Shown one piece after another: positions 21,026-30,858 of a DNA stretch of 48,627 bases. Both the position numbers and the translations under genes were made by a program. The DNA is from Oscillospiraceae bacterium (GTDB taxonomy: Bacteria; Bacillota; Clostridia; Oscillospirales; Acutalibacteraceae). Position 1 is the first letter of the stretch, and every line of letters starts with the position of its first letter. The notes beneath the pieces were generated by a model. That model searched no databases. It was not told the DNA's origin and worked only from the letters and a program-made list of their open reading frames with translations. The stretch is from the NCBI GenBank assembly GCA_902786285.1, contig CADABX010000007.1, positions 1 to 48,627 on the forward strand. Reading direction: 5' to 3'.

Positions 21026-21780
21026 TCGTATTCCAGAAACCGAAATCCCTGTGCGATGTGCCGCTGCATTACTGCCCCGGCTGCACCCACGGTATTATCC
21101 ACCGTCTCGTCGCCGAAGCGATCGACGAACTCGGGATCGAGGGCGACACCATCGGCGTTGCGCCGGTCGGCTGCGCCGTGATGGCCTATAACTACTTCAA
21201 CTGCGATATGGTCGAGGCGGCCCACGGCCGCGCACCGGCAGTTGCCACCGGCATCAAGCGTGCCGACCCCAGTAAGATCGTCTTTTCCTATCAGGGCGAC
21301 GGCGACCTCGCGTCGATCGGTACGGCGGAGACCGTCCATTCCGCCACAAGAAACGAAAACATCACCGTGATCTTTGTCAACAACGCGATCTACGGTATGA
21401 CCGGCGGCCAGATGGCGCCCACCACGCTGCCCGGTCAGGTGACCCAGACCTCGCCCTACGGCCGCGACGTCAAGCAGTGCGGCTATCCGGTCAAGATCTC
21501 CGAGATGCTCTCGCAGCTCGAAGGCCCGGAATATATCGAGCGTGTGGCGGTCAACAATGTCAAAAACGTCCGCGCGGCGAAAAAGGCGATCAAAAAAGCC
21601 TTCCAAAATCAGATCGACGGCAAAGGCTTCTCGCTGATCGAAGTGATTTCCTCCTGCCCGACCAACTGGGGCATGTCGCCGGAAAAGGCGCTGGGATGGC
21701 TCGAAGAAAACATGATCCCGTATTATCCGCTCGGCGTTTATAAAGACAGATCTGCCGGGAAGGAGGCGGAAGCGAAATGA
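21022..21780 (+). CDS. vorA: 2-Oxoacid:ferredoxin oxidoreductase beta subunit (TPP-binding)
   Basis: 252 residues. YCPGCTHGIIHR at the N-terminus is the conserved CPGCxH of this subunit; the TPP-Mg motif starts at GDGDLASIG and continues to NNAIYGMTGGQMAPTT. It holds the thiamine diphosphate that decarboxylates the 2-oxo acid and passes the acyl group to CoA, or the reverse. It overlaps its neighbours at both ends (21022-21025 and 21777-21780), so stoichiometric translation is expected. Confidence 0.92.
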   Translation: MIVFQKPKSLCDVPLHYCPGCTHGIIHRLVAEAIDELGIEGDTIGVAPVGCAVMAYNYFNCDMVEAAHGRAPAVATGIKRADPSKIVFSYQGDGDLASIGTAETVHSATRNENITVIFVNNAIYGMTGGQMAPTTLPGQVTQTSPYGRDVKQCGYPVKISEMLSQLEGPEYIERVAVNNVKNVRAAKKAIKKAFQNQIDGKGFSLIEVISSCPTNWGMSPEKALGWLEENMIPYYPLGVYKDRSAGKEAEAK

Positions 21781-22313
21781 TGAACCAAATCCTCATCGCG
21801 GGCTTCGGCGGACAGGGCGTCCTTTTCGCCGGCAAGTTCCTCGCCTATAAAGGTCTGATCGAAGGCAAACAGGTTTCCTGGCTCCCGTCCTACGGCCCCG
21901 AAATGCGCGGCGGCACCGCCAACTGCTCCGTGATCGTTGGCGACGAGCCCATCGGCTCGCCCATCGTGAACGCGCCCAACACGCTGATCGCGATGAACCT
22001 TCCCTCGCTGCAAAAGTATGAGAACGCGGTGGTCCCCGGCGGTCTGATTCTGGTCGATTCCAGCCTGATTGCCGAAAAGGTCAGCCGCACAGACGTCAAG
22101 GTCTGCTATGTCCCGGCCACAAAGCTCGCCAACGATTCCGGCTTTTCGACGCTCGCCAACATGATCCTCATCGGCAAGCTGCTGAAGGAAAGCGAAGACA
22201 TGAGCTTTGACCACACCGAGGACGCGCTCAAAAAGGTGATTCCCGCCCGCAAGATGAATCTCTTGGACGTGAACCTGAAGGCGTTGGAAACCGGCTTCGG
22301 CTTTACGGAATGA
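21777..22313 (+). CDS. 2-Oxoacid:ferredoxin oxidoreductase gamma subunit
   Basis: 178 residues of the POR_N/gamma family: [19 protein letters not shown] at the start (glycine-rich CoA/structural loop), then [20 protein letters not shown], the family signature. It completes the delta-alpha-beta-gamma set. The start is ATG 21777, one of two adjacent ATGs. No terminator is visible after it; a repeat-rich 213-base gap leads to ilvE. Confidence 0.92.
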   Translation: MMNQILIAGFGGQGVLFAGKFLAYKGLIEGKQVSWLPSYGPEMRGGTANCSVIVGDEPIGSPIVNAPNTLIAMNLPSLQKYENAVVPGGLILVDSSLIAEKVSRTDVKVCYVPATKLANDSGFSTLANMILIGKLLKESEDMSFDHTEDALKKVIPARKMNLLDVNLKALETGFGFTE

Positions 22314-22316
22314 ACG

Positions 22317-22352
22317 GAAAGGGAATAAGGGACTAAGGGACTAAGGGGTTAA
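22317..22352. repeat. GGGACTAA-type short tandem repeat
   Basis: GGGAATAA, GGGACTAA, GGGACTAA, GGGGTTAA in succession; roughly complementary to the array at 22417, so the two could pair. Confidence 0.75.
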
Positions 22353-22416
22353 GTGACGCGCTGAAACTTGATCCTGCAGACGAACCGGTCCCGCGTTTCA
22401 AGCGTTCCGACACCTC

Positions 22417-22488
22417 CTCAATCCCTCAATCCCTCAATCCCTCAATCCCTCAATCCCTCAATTCCTTAATCCCTCAATCCCTCAATCC
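22417..22488. repeat. Minisatellite, nine units of CTCAATCC
   Basis: Nine 8-base units, seven identical and two with one or two changes (CTCAATTC, CTTAATCC), in the leader of ilvE 15 to 110 bases before its start codon. Length variation could affect ilvE expression (inference). Confidence 0.92.
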
Positions 22489-22526
22489 CTGAACATCGAC
22501 TTTATTACAGAAAGGATGCTTCTGTT

Positions 22527-23591
22527 ATGGATATCAAAATCACCAAAACCACCACGCCGAAAGCAAAGCCCGCGCCGGGTCAGCCGCTCGGGTTCGGCAA
22601 GATCTTTACCGATCACATGTTCGTGATGAACTATACCGAAGGCAAGGGCTGGCACGACGCCCGCATCGTGCCGTATCAAAACCTGTCGCTCGCTCCGTCC
22701 GCGATGGTGTTCCACTACGGGCAGGAGATGTTCGAAGGCCTCAAGGCATACAAGGGCGAAGACGGCTCCGTCTATCTGTTCCGTCCCGATATGAACGCCA
22801 AGCGCGCCAACAATTCCAACAAACGTCTGGTCATCCCCGAACTGCCGGAGGAGGACTTTGTGGATGCGATCAAGGCCGTGGTCGACGTGGACCGCGACTG
22901 GATCCCGACCGATCCCGGCACGTCGCTGTATATCCGTCCGTTCATCATCGCCACCGACGAATTCCTCGGCGTGGCGCCGAGCAAAACCTATCTGTTCATC
23001 GTCATCCTTTCTCCCTCGGGCGCGTATTATGAAAGCGGTCTGGAGCCGGTCGGCATCTGGATCGAAGACGAATATGTCCGCGCGGTCAAGGGCGGCATGG
23101 GCTACACCAAGACCGGCGGCAACTACGCGGCCAGCCTGATCGCGCAGGTCAAGGCGCACGACGACGGCTATTCGCAGGTGCTCTGGCTCGACGGTGTGGA
23201 GCGCAAATACATTGAAGAAGTCGGCGCGATGAACATCATGTTTAAGATAAACGGCAAGGTTGTGACCCCGATGCTCAACGGCTCGATCCTGCCGGGCGTG
23301 ACCAGAGACTCCATCCTGCAGGTTTGCAGAGACTGGGGCTATGAAGTGGAAGAACGCCGCATCAGCGTGGACGAGCTTGTGGCAGCCGCCAAGGACGGCT
23401 CGCTCGAAGAAGTCTGGGGTACCGGCACGGCTGCGGTTGTGTCGCCCGTCAACAAGCTGCGCTATGAAGACGAAGTGATGCACATCGGCGACGGCGGCAT
23501 CGGCGAACTGACCCAAAAGCTGTATGACGAGCTGACCGGCATCCAGTGGGGCAAGCGCCCGGATACCCGCGGCTGGCGCGTGACCGTGTAA
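22527..23591 (+). CDS. ilvE: Branched-chain amino acid aminotransferase
   Basis: 354 residues, a class IV PLP aminotransferase of the longer BCAT type. Visible are SAMVFHYGQEMFEGLKAYKG, the PLP lysine Lys195 in GYTKTGGNYAAS, LWLDGVERKYIEEVGAMN, and the phosphate-binding EEVWGTGTAAVVSP. It interconverts Val, Leu and Ile with their 2-oxo acids using glutamate/2-oxoglutarate. Its place after the VOR genes links amino acids, 2-oxo acids and acyl-CoAs in one cluster. RBS AAAGGATG stands before ATG 22527. A terminator follows. Confidence 0.96.
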   Translation: MDIKITKTTTPKAKPAPGQPLGFGKIFTDHMFVMNYTEGKGWHDARIVPYQNLSLAPSAMVFHYGQEMFEGLKAYKGEDGSVYLFRPDMNAKRANNSNKRLVIPELPEEDFVDAIKAVVDVDRDWIPTDPGTSLYIRPFIIATDEFLGVAPSKTYLFIVILSPSGAYYESGLEPVGIWIEDEYVRAVKGGMGYTKTGGNYAASLIAQVKAHDDGYSQVLWLDGVERKYIEEVGAMNIMFKINGKVVTPMLNGSILPGVTRDSILQVCRDWGYEVEERRISVDELVAAAKDGSLEEVWGTGTAAVVSPVNKLRYEDEVMHIGDGGIGELTQKLYDELTGIQWGKRPDTRGWRVTV

Positions 23592-23632
23592 GACAGCAAG
23601 ACAGCAAGATACAAGATAGCAAGACAGCAAGA

Positions 23633-23663
23633 AGCCGCTCGGAAAACCGGGCGGCTGTTTTTG
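23633..23663 (+). terminator. Terminator after ilvE
   Basis: AGCCGCTCGG-AAAA-CCGGGCGGCT followed by GTTTTTG. Preceded by short AGACAGCAAG repeats (23592-23632). Confidence 0.85.
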
Positions 23664-24058
23664 TTGGGACGCGAAAAACCGCCGGCCGGCGGAACGCGCT
23701 TTCCCGCGAAGGAAACCATCGCGGCGCCGATCCGTGGGCCGCTAGCAGACAAAGCAGCCGTCCCCTCCGGGGAAGGTGGGGTCGATCGACTGGGCGCGAA
23801 GGGAAAAGTTGCGCTGTGCAATGTCCGCAGTTCGGCGGCCGATTTCAAATGCAGATTTTCGCAAAGAATCGCGCAGTCTTCACACTTCGTTCACACGGCG
23901 GGAAAACCGTCGTAAAACTGCCCGAAACGGCTCGGCGCGCCTTGTAAAAACTGCACAAACACGGCTGTGAAATTATGGAGTGTTGGCGCATAGATTTTTT
24001 TGCGCTTTTATTGTATGATAGTTACGTATAAATAGATACCTTTGAAGGAGGAATCTCT
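23664..24058. other. Non-coding interval with degenerate REP sequence
   Basis: No gene is convincing here. It holds a perfect palindrome CCGCCGGCCGGCGG (23679-23692). It also holds GTCGATCGACTGGGCGCG (23781-23798), which shares GATCGACTGGGCGCG with the REP units at 15531 and 15636. AGGAGG at about 24045-24050 is the RBS of the next gene. A clear promoter was not found. Confidence 0.55.
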
Positions 24059-27000
24059 ATGAAACAACATACGAACAAACACCTGCGCCGCGCGCTGGCT
24101 CTGTTCATGACCGTGCTGATGGCCATGAGCTGCATGTCTGCGGGAATGAGTGTGTGGGCGGCCGACCTTGACGTCAGTAATTATCCGGACAGAACATGGA
24201 ATACTGCGACAAATGCAACGGCAACAACCGGTGCCTACGGCGTTCCCATTTGGAACGGCACGGGAACAAACTCTTTTACATGGGATGACTTTGATGGAAA
24301 AGATGAAAACTATTTATACTATCAATATCCCAGCGATATCTATCTTGATATCAGCGAAAGCTTGGAACAAACCGGCTATAAGGCAGCATTTCAGGCGCAT
24401 TACGGCAACGACGACAGCTATCGTCTGAAACTCTCCGGTATGCTTTGGGGCGAACTCGATGTTGCGAATGACAGCGATTATCTGAATGTTCCCGAAGCGC
24501 AGATTACGGATTCCGTTTTCTTTAACTACGGTCACGTCGGCACTGTAAGCGACACGCGCAGAACGACGGAAGCGAACAACACGAAAAGCGGAGACTACTG
24601 GTTCCACAACGATGACGTTGCACAAGTCTATAACAATGATACGGCGACCAACCCCGGTATTCTGTATAAGTATGTCAACAACAGCAACGAAGACTATAAT
24701 GAATATGTCTTTCTGACCGGTCAACCGACAAAAACCGGTGATTATACCTATTCCACCTATGGTTGGGGCGGCAGCACCGGCCTTGTGAATTTTGACTGGT
24801 ATGGTGTTTCCGGCTTGTCCTGGCGCTGGCAGGTCAGAAGCCTTCTGAAAGATGGCTCAACCCATAACAGTGTGACGTCTGCTTCTTCCGTGATGAAGGA
24901 CGGATATAAAGAAATTGAGATCAACTATCATATCTATGATAAATCCACGCTTGCTGCGCTGATTGCCGGCATTGACAACGGCACGATCACACCGACCGCA
25001 GAACAGTCTGCAAACCTTGAAAGCGCTAGAGCGGTGTTGAATAACCGCTATGTGACCAAGGCGCAGGTGGAAGCGGCTGCAAATTCTATTGGCGACAGAA
25101 TGACCCTGCTTGTCAGCGATAACTATCCGAACTATTCCGCTTCGGCGGCTTCGACCGGACTTGGCACGGCGGCGAACACGTTTGACGCGCAAGCCTATCA
25201 TCAGGGAGCAGAAACCACGGGCGCTTATTCCAACTTGGTTTATTCACCGATTGGGACGACTTCTTGGTCAGGAAATGGCGTAGGGGACGTTGCGTGGGGT
25301 GTTGGCAGAATTGATTTTAAAGTTGCTATTCCCAGAAATGTTGTTATGGTTTACGATGGTGTTCACGAGGCCTACGCTCCAATTACTTTGGAATCCCGGT
25401 GTAACGATACCGGTGGTTCTTCTCATATCATTCATTATGCGGATTATAACAATGACGGCAGTGTATATGAGTTGAAAAACGATTTTTGGCAAGGCTACAG
25501 CAAGACTTGGGATGTCTGGGCAAAGGACAACATAAACACAGCGGAGCAGTTTGCCGCCTATTGGCATGACGGTGGTGCGCCGGGCGAATCCCCCGATTCC
25601 CAAAGAGATGGGGATTCCCGCTTCTGGTGGAATATGATCCAATACTATGGCACCGGTAATACCACCTCATATTATGACCATGAGACAAATTTCAAATTTG
25701 ATGCAAAGACCAGTTATAAAAGCAGCAGTAGACAGTATAAATATGGTACGTTTACTTCGTTAACTGATTTTTATACAATTAACTATCAGCCAGTCTACAG
25801 CAAGCTCACTGATGCTGCAGCAGTGGAAACCGAGCTGGAAAACAATGAATGGATGTACACCGATGCGTCCGTGCGTCGCGCCAAAGCAACGATTGCGGCA
25901 ATGGTGGCTGCCAACCCGAAGAATTTTGACTATGCTTCCGACGTTGCTGGACAGGTCGCTGCCTGCGCACAAAAGATTTCCGATGCGGCATATATGCTTG
26001 ACAACGACGGTCTGACGCTTGTCAAAAAGACCGGCACGGTGATTTTCAAGAACTTTGAAGGCGTGGAGATCAGCCGCACATCCGGCGATTACGGCACTGT
26101 CGTGACGGAGCCGAGCCTTGCTTCTCTTGACAGATCGTCCACGGAAACCGATAAGTACGACTACGATCTGATCACATGGAATCCCGCGCCGCAGCGTGAA
26201 GCCAACGACGCCATTTTGATTCGTGGCGACGTGGAATATCAGGCATTTGACAACCGCAGACTGAAGACCTTTACGCTCAGCTTCTATGACGGAGACGGCA
26301 ATAAGCTGATGGATGCGGAAAATGTGGAGTGGGGCACGAACTTTGTTTATGACGAAGAAATGCCCGCACCGACCAAAACGCAGACCAACGACACTGTCTA
26401 TGCATTCAATCAGAAATGGGCAGACGGCACGGACAGCAGCGCAACAGTTTATACAAACTTGCCGGCCGTGACTGCAGATGCGAGCTATTATGCACAGTTC
26501 GACGCCTCGCCGCGTGAATACACCCTGACGTTCTATAACGGCGATATCGATAACCCTTATGAGATCCAGACCTATCATTACAATGATCCTTATGTTGCGC
26601 CGGCTAATCCGACGATTGCGGACAGCGGTGACGTAAAATATAAATTTGCCGGCTGGGCTGCGGCGCCGTATGAGGAAGAAGGTTGGAATACAGTTGTTGA
26701 TATTCCCGCAACCGTCACCGCAAGCGCAAATTACTATTCGCTCTATAACGACTATGTGACCGTGACGTGGATGAACGGCAGCACGCAAATCGGTGAAACA
26801 ACGGATATCATGTGCGGTGAAACGCCGTCCTTCACCGGCACAACGCCGACGAAAGTCACCCCGCAGTACACCTATACCTCTATCGGCTGGGCAACGACAA
26901 ACAACGCGACGACTGCGCTTGCAACCCTTCCGGCAGCCGGAACGAGCAACCTCGTTTTCTACGCCGTTTATGACGAAACCGACAGCAACGAGAACACGAC

Positions 27001-30000
27001 CCGCACGGTAAACAGCTATACTGTGAAATGGATTGTTGACGGTGTGGAAACCGAAACAACCTATGAATACGGCGCAACGCCGAGTTATGGTACGAACCCG
27101 ACGAAGGCTGAAGATGCAACTAACACCTACGAATTCAGCGGCTGGTCGCCGGAGATTGCGACCGTGACGGGCGACGCGACCTATACGGCGCAGTTCACCG
27201 CAACCGCTAAAACTGCAAATTACACGAACATGGACGCTGCGCTTGAAAAAGCGGATGCAGCCCTTGCAGCTGCAGGCATCACAGATGACGTGAAAACTGC
27301 GATTGAAACTGCCGTTGCAACAGCGAAACGGGCGGCCTACAACGAAGACGGTGAAGGAAACTACACCGTTCAAAAGACTCTCGACGAAGAAAACGCCCAG
27401 CAAAAGATTGACGCTGCCGCCGCTGCGCTGATGAACACGATTCAGGAGTACTTCGATATTGATGAAACAACCGGCGCAGTTACGCCGAAGGACGCCGCGC
27501 TGCAGGAATTCACTGTAACATGGAAAAAGAACGCCGAAGCCGAAGCGATAAAGGCCGTCACCGTGAAGTACGGCAAGGCGGTTGATTCCGCTGACATTCC
27601 GGATGCTCCGGCGGACGATTATGATGCAACGAAGCATTACACCTATGCTTGGGCTGATACAGATCTGAGTGCCGTTACGGAAAATAAAACGGTTCTTGCC
27701 GTTGCAACCGGCACGGCTCACAGCTTCTCCGCCGAATGGACATGGGCGGAAGACGCATCAACAGCCACGGTTGCACTCTCCTGCGATTGCGGCTACAGCG
27801 AGACACAGAACGGCACAGTGAGCCAGAAATCTCACACGAACGGCACTTGCCTTGCAAAAGAAACAACGGTTTATACCGCAACGTATGGTGCTTACACCGC
27901 ACCCGACAAGACGGTGGAAGGCGACTACGGCGATCATGTTTACAACGCGGAATATGATCAACTCATCCGTCCGGTCAAAGATGAAAACGGTACGTGGTCT
28001 AACGGAACGAAGATCTGGTATTGCCAGACTGTCGGCGGCACGAGCAACGATGAACACAACAAGACCGCATCTGTCGCAAGAGCAAATTATGATGCTTTTG
28101 ACGAGTTGATTGCGAAGGTGCAAGGCTATCTTGAACAGGATATTACCGACGAATTCAGAACTGCGATCAACAACGTTCTCGGTATGGACGAAATCAAGAA
28201 CTTGCCGGATAACCTGATTGTCGACGAGCAAACGCAGGTAGACGCTGCGGTCACGATTCTCAATGCGGCCTATGCGCAGGCAAAAGAAGGCGGAATCTTA
28301 GACGAAGACGGCAATATTACCGACAACGGGTATAAACATTACACCATCACCTTCGTGACCGACGGCTCCGCTGTGGAAAGTATCACCGGCGCGAAGAAGG
28401 GCGACGAGATCACGCTTCCCGAAACCGCGAAGGACGGCTTCCACTTTGAAGGCTGGTATACCGATGAGACCCACGCCGACGGCACAAAGGCTGCGGATCC
28501 CTATACCGTGACCGGCGACGTCACGCTCTATGCGTTCTTTGAAGAGCTGAGCCTGAACGGCGACGACGTGGAAGCTGCCATCGCAGCGGCGACCGCAGGC
28601 GTTTCCGGCATCTGCTACACCGAAGAAAGCTACACCGCGTATACAAACGCTGTTGCGGCTGTCCGCGCCTTCAAGGACCAAAGCGCAACGACCGAAAACC
28701 TGACCGCCTATAACAACGCGCTGGCTGCGCTCGACGCTGCGGTTGCCGCGCTTGTGGTTGAACACGCCTACACCGGCCAGCCGGCCATTACCCGTCCGGT
28801 ATATGACGAAGCGACCGGTACCTGGAGCAAGGGCGTCAAGACCTGGACCTGCGCCAATAACGCAGACCACCCGGTCAGGACCGAGGAGGTTGACCGCGCC
28901 GACTATGCGACCTATGACAGCGTGCTGGAACAGATCAGCGACCTGCTGGACGAAGACTTGACGGACGACGTGAAGACTGCGTTGGAAGAAGCCAAAACCG
29001 CGCTCGAAGCGATTCCGCAGAATTACATCACCGACGAACAGGCAACGCTCGACAACGCGATTCAGGAGATTCTTGACACGCTGAAGGGCAACGACAAGAT
29101 CGACGTTGACGAAAACAACAGCATCACGGTCGATCCGGATACGGCATATAAGACCTATACGCTGAAGCTGACCAACAACGTGAACACGGATTACATGGAA
29201 TTCACGCAGAAGGCCGGCACGACCGCGCACCTCAACCCGGGTCTTTCGGGCTACACGCTGAAGGGCTTCAGCGAGAACGCCAACTACAACGCCGAAACCG
29301 GCATCTACACCTTCCCGCAGAGGGACGACACCATCACCGCGCTGTATGTGAAGGATCTGACGGATAACGAGGCGATCACAGACGCAAACGCGATCATCAG
29401 CGATGAGAACGATCCGGATTCCGGCAAGGACTATGACGACGATTACATTGACGATCTCAACGATCTGCTGGACGACATCGACGCGATCAAGGACGACCCG
29501 ACGAAGATTGACGAACTGAACGAAAAGCTCGAAGACCTGCAGGCGCTGGTTGACAAGGCCGAAGAGAACAGAGCCTACACCATCACGTGGAGCATTGATG
29601 GCGTGGAAACGACTGAAACTTATAAAGTCGGCGATACCCCGACCCACGAAGACCCGACCAAGGAGGGCTTCCGTTTCACCGGTTGGGAACCGGCAATTGT
29701 TGCCGTGTCCGGCGACGCGACCTATACGGCTGTCTTCACGGAGATTTCCGCAGAGCCCGCCGACTACAGCGAATATGACGCCCTGTTTGAAAAGCTCGGC
29801 ACGGTCGTGACCAACGACGTGATTACCGACGAACTCAAGCAGGAGGCCCAGGACAAACTCGACCATCCGCTGGATCGCGACCTGACCGCCGACCAACAGC
29901 AGATCATCGACGACGAGGTGGCAGCCATCAAGGCGATCCTCGACAAGATCTTTGAAAAAGACGGCAACGGCGACTACACCGATACTGTGAAAGACAGCGC

Positions 30001-30745
30001 GGCGATCCATTACAACGTGGTCTTCCACTGGCTCGACGTCACGCTGACCAAGACCGTTGTGAAGGGCAGCGGCGTTTCGGCCCCGAACGTGACCGAAATG
30101 TACGGCGTGGAAGGCGAAGCAAACGGACACTATGTCTTTGACAAGTGGGATAAGGACTTTGCTGTTGTGAACGAAGGCCTTGACATCTACGGCTCCTACA
30201 AGCTTGCGGACCATACCGGCGCATGGATCGAGCATGCGGCGACCTGCAGCCATGTGGCGTACAAGGAAATCACCTGCACGACCTGCGGCCTGCACTTTGA
30301 GGTCAACACCGGCACCGAAAAGGCGGACCACGACTGGAACGACTGGGTCGAATCTCCGGCAACCTGCGCCCATCCGGGCAGCCGGACCCGTACCTGCAAG
30401 AATGACGCAACTCACACCGAATTTGAGGTCATCCCGCAGCTTGCGCACACCGACGCCAACGGCGACACGATCTGCGACGTTTGCGGCAACCCGACCGAAA
30501 ACCACCAGCACACCGATGTCAACGGTGACGGCAAGTGCGATACCTGCGGCGCAAAGACCAATGCGCATGTGCATAACTACCAGAACGGCGTTTGCACCGG
30601 CTGCGGCCAGACGCAGGACGGCTCCTTCCGCTGCAACATGTGCCCGGTCTGGGAGCGTTACCGCAGCATTCCGGTTGCCGGTTGGATCCTGACCGCGATC
30701 CACTTCTTCTATCACCTGATCTGCCAGATCGTTTCCTGGCGGTAA
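24059..30745 (+). CDS. Giant secreted InlB-repeat surface protein
   Basis: 2228 residues with a signal peptide (to about residue 35, VWAA-DLD). Residues 35-650 form a beta-rich region with no family I recognise. From ~650 on there are many InlB/Flg_new (MucBP-like) beta repeats, such as TVKWIVDGVETETTYEYGA at ~985 and TITWSIDGVETTETYKVGD at ~1840 with FxFTGWxP. They alternate with FIVAR-like helical segments (~1057, ~1540, ~1600, ~1770). The last 180 residues carry ATC...G...C repeats, HTDxNGDxxCDxCG motifs, and a tail CNMCPVWE...IHFFYHLICQIV. No LPXTG. Probable adhesin or glycan-facing scaffold. RBS AAGGAGG. It is acidic and Lys-poor in long stretches. Confidence 0.85.
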   Translation: MKQHTNKHLRRALALFMTVLMAMSCMSAGMSVWAADLDVSNYPDRTWNTATNATATTGAYGVPIWNGTGTNSFTWDDFDGKDENYLYYQYPSDIYLDISESLEQTGYKAAFQAHYGNDDSYRLKLSGMLWGELDVANDSDYLNVPEAQITDSVFFNYGHVGTVSDTRRTTEANNTKSGDYWFHNDDVAQVYNNDTATNPGILYKYVNNSNEDYNEYVFLTGQPTKTGDYTYSTYGWGGSTGLVNFDWYGVSGLSWRWQVRSLLKDGSTHNSVTSASSVMKDGYKEIEINYHIYDKSTLAALIAGIDNGTITPTAEQSANLESARAVLNNRYVTKAQVEAAANSIGDRMTLLVSDNYPNYSASAASTGLGTAANTFDAQAYHQGAETTGAYSNLVYSPIGTTSWSGNGVGDVAWGVGRIDFKVAIPRNVVMVYDGVHEAYAPITLESRCNDTGGSSHIIHYADYNNDGSVYELKNDFWQGYSKTWDVWAKDNINTAEQFAAYWHDGGAPGESPDSQRDGDSRFWWNMIQYYGTGNTTSYYDHETNFKFDAKTSYKSSSRQYKYGTFTSLTDFYTINYQPVYSKLTDAAAVETELENNEWMYTDASVRRAKATIAAMVAANPKNFDYASDVAGQVAACAQKISDAAYMLDNDGLTLVKKTGTVIFKNFEGVEISRTSGDYGTVVTEPSLASLDRSSTETDKYDYDLITWNPAPQREANDAILIRGDVEYQAFDNRRLKTFTLSFYDGDGNKLMDAENVEWGTNFVYDEEMPAPTKTQTNDTVYAFNQKWADGTDSSATVYTNLPAVTADASYYAQFDASPREYTLTFYNGDIDNPYEIQTYHYNDPYVAPANPTIADSGDVKYKFAGWAAAPYEEEGWNTVVDIPATVTASANYYSLYNDYVTVTWMNGSTQIGETTDIMCGETPSFTGTTPTKVTPQYTYTSIGWATTNNATTALATLPAAGTSNLVFYAVYDETDSNENTTRTVNSYTVKWIVDGVETETTYEYGATPSYGTNPTKAEDATNTYEFSGWSPEIATVTGDATYTAQFTATAKTANYTNMDAALEKADAALAAAGITDDVKTAIETAVATAKRAAYNEDGEGNYTVQKTLDEENAQQKIDAAAAALMNTIQEYFDIDETTGAVTPKDAALQEFTVTWKKNAEAEAIKAVTVKYGKAVDSADIPDAPADDYDATKHYTYAWADTDLSAVTENKTVLAVATGTAHSFSAEWTWAEDASTATVALSCDCGYSETQNGTVSQKSHTNGTCLAKETTVYTATYGAYTAPDKTVEGDYGDHVYNAEYDQLIRPVKDENGTWSNGTKIWYCQTVGGTSNDEHNKTASVARANYDAFDELIAKVQGYLEQDITDEFRTAINNVLGMDEIKNLPDNLIVDEQTQVDAAVTILNAAYAQAKEGGILDEDGNITDNGYKHYTITFVTDGSAVESITGAKKGDEITLPETAKDGFHFEGWYTDETHADGTKAADPYTVTGDVTLYAFFEELSLNGDDVEAAIAAATAGVSGICYTEESYTAYTNAVAAVRAFKDQSATTENLTAYNNALAALDAAVAALVVEHAYTGQPAITRPVYDEATGTWSKGVKTWTCANNADHPVRTEEVDRADYATYDSVLEQISDLLDEDLTDDVKTALEEAKTALEAIPQNYITDEQATLDNAIQEILDTLKGNDKIDVDENNSITVDPDTAYKTYTLKLTNNVNTDYMEFTQKAGTTAHLNPGLSGYTLKGFSENANYNAETGIYTFPQRDDTITALYVKDLTDNEAITDANAIISDENDPDSGKDYDDDYIDDLNDLLDDIDAIKDDPTKIDELNEKLEDLQALVDKAEENRAYTITWSIDGVETTETYKVGDTPTHEDPTKEGFRFTGWEPAIVAVSGDATYTAVFTEISAEPADYSEYDALFEKLGTVVTNDVITDELKQEAQDKLDHPLDRDLTADQQQIIDDEVAAIKAILDKIFEKDGNGDYTDTVKDSAAIHYNVVFHWLDVTLTKTVVKGSGVSAPNVTEMYGVEGEANGHYVFDKWDKDFAVVNEGLDIYGSYKLADHTGAWIEHAATCSHVAYKEITCTTCGLHFEVNTGTEKADHDWNDWVESPATCAHPGSRTRTCKNDATHTEFEVIPQLAHTDANGDTICDVCGNPTENHQHTDVNGDGKCDTCGAKTNAHVHNYQNGVCTGCGQTQDGSFRCNMCPVWERYRSIPVAGWILTAIHFFYHLICQIVSWR

Positions 30746-30780
30746 TCTGATTGAAACAGGGATCCTCTGACAAGACAAAG

Positions 30781-30805
30781 CCCGCTGCTTCGGCAGCGGG
30801 TTTTT
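30781..30805 (+). terminator. Terminator after the giant surface protein
   Basis: CCCGCTGC-TTCG-GCAGCGGG followed by five T. Confidence 0.93.
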
Positions 30806-30806
30806 C

Positions 30807-30835
30807 TTGCGCAAAAAAGAAACCTGTGGTATACT
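30807..30835 (+). promoter_or_regulatory. Promoter of the LMW phosphatase gene
   Basis: TTGCGC (30807-30812), 17 bases, TATACT (30830-30835), directly behind the terminator. Confidence 0.78.
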
Positions 30836-30858
30836 GAAAAAGCGAAAGGGGAATGGGT

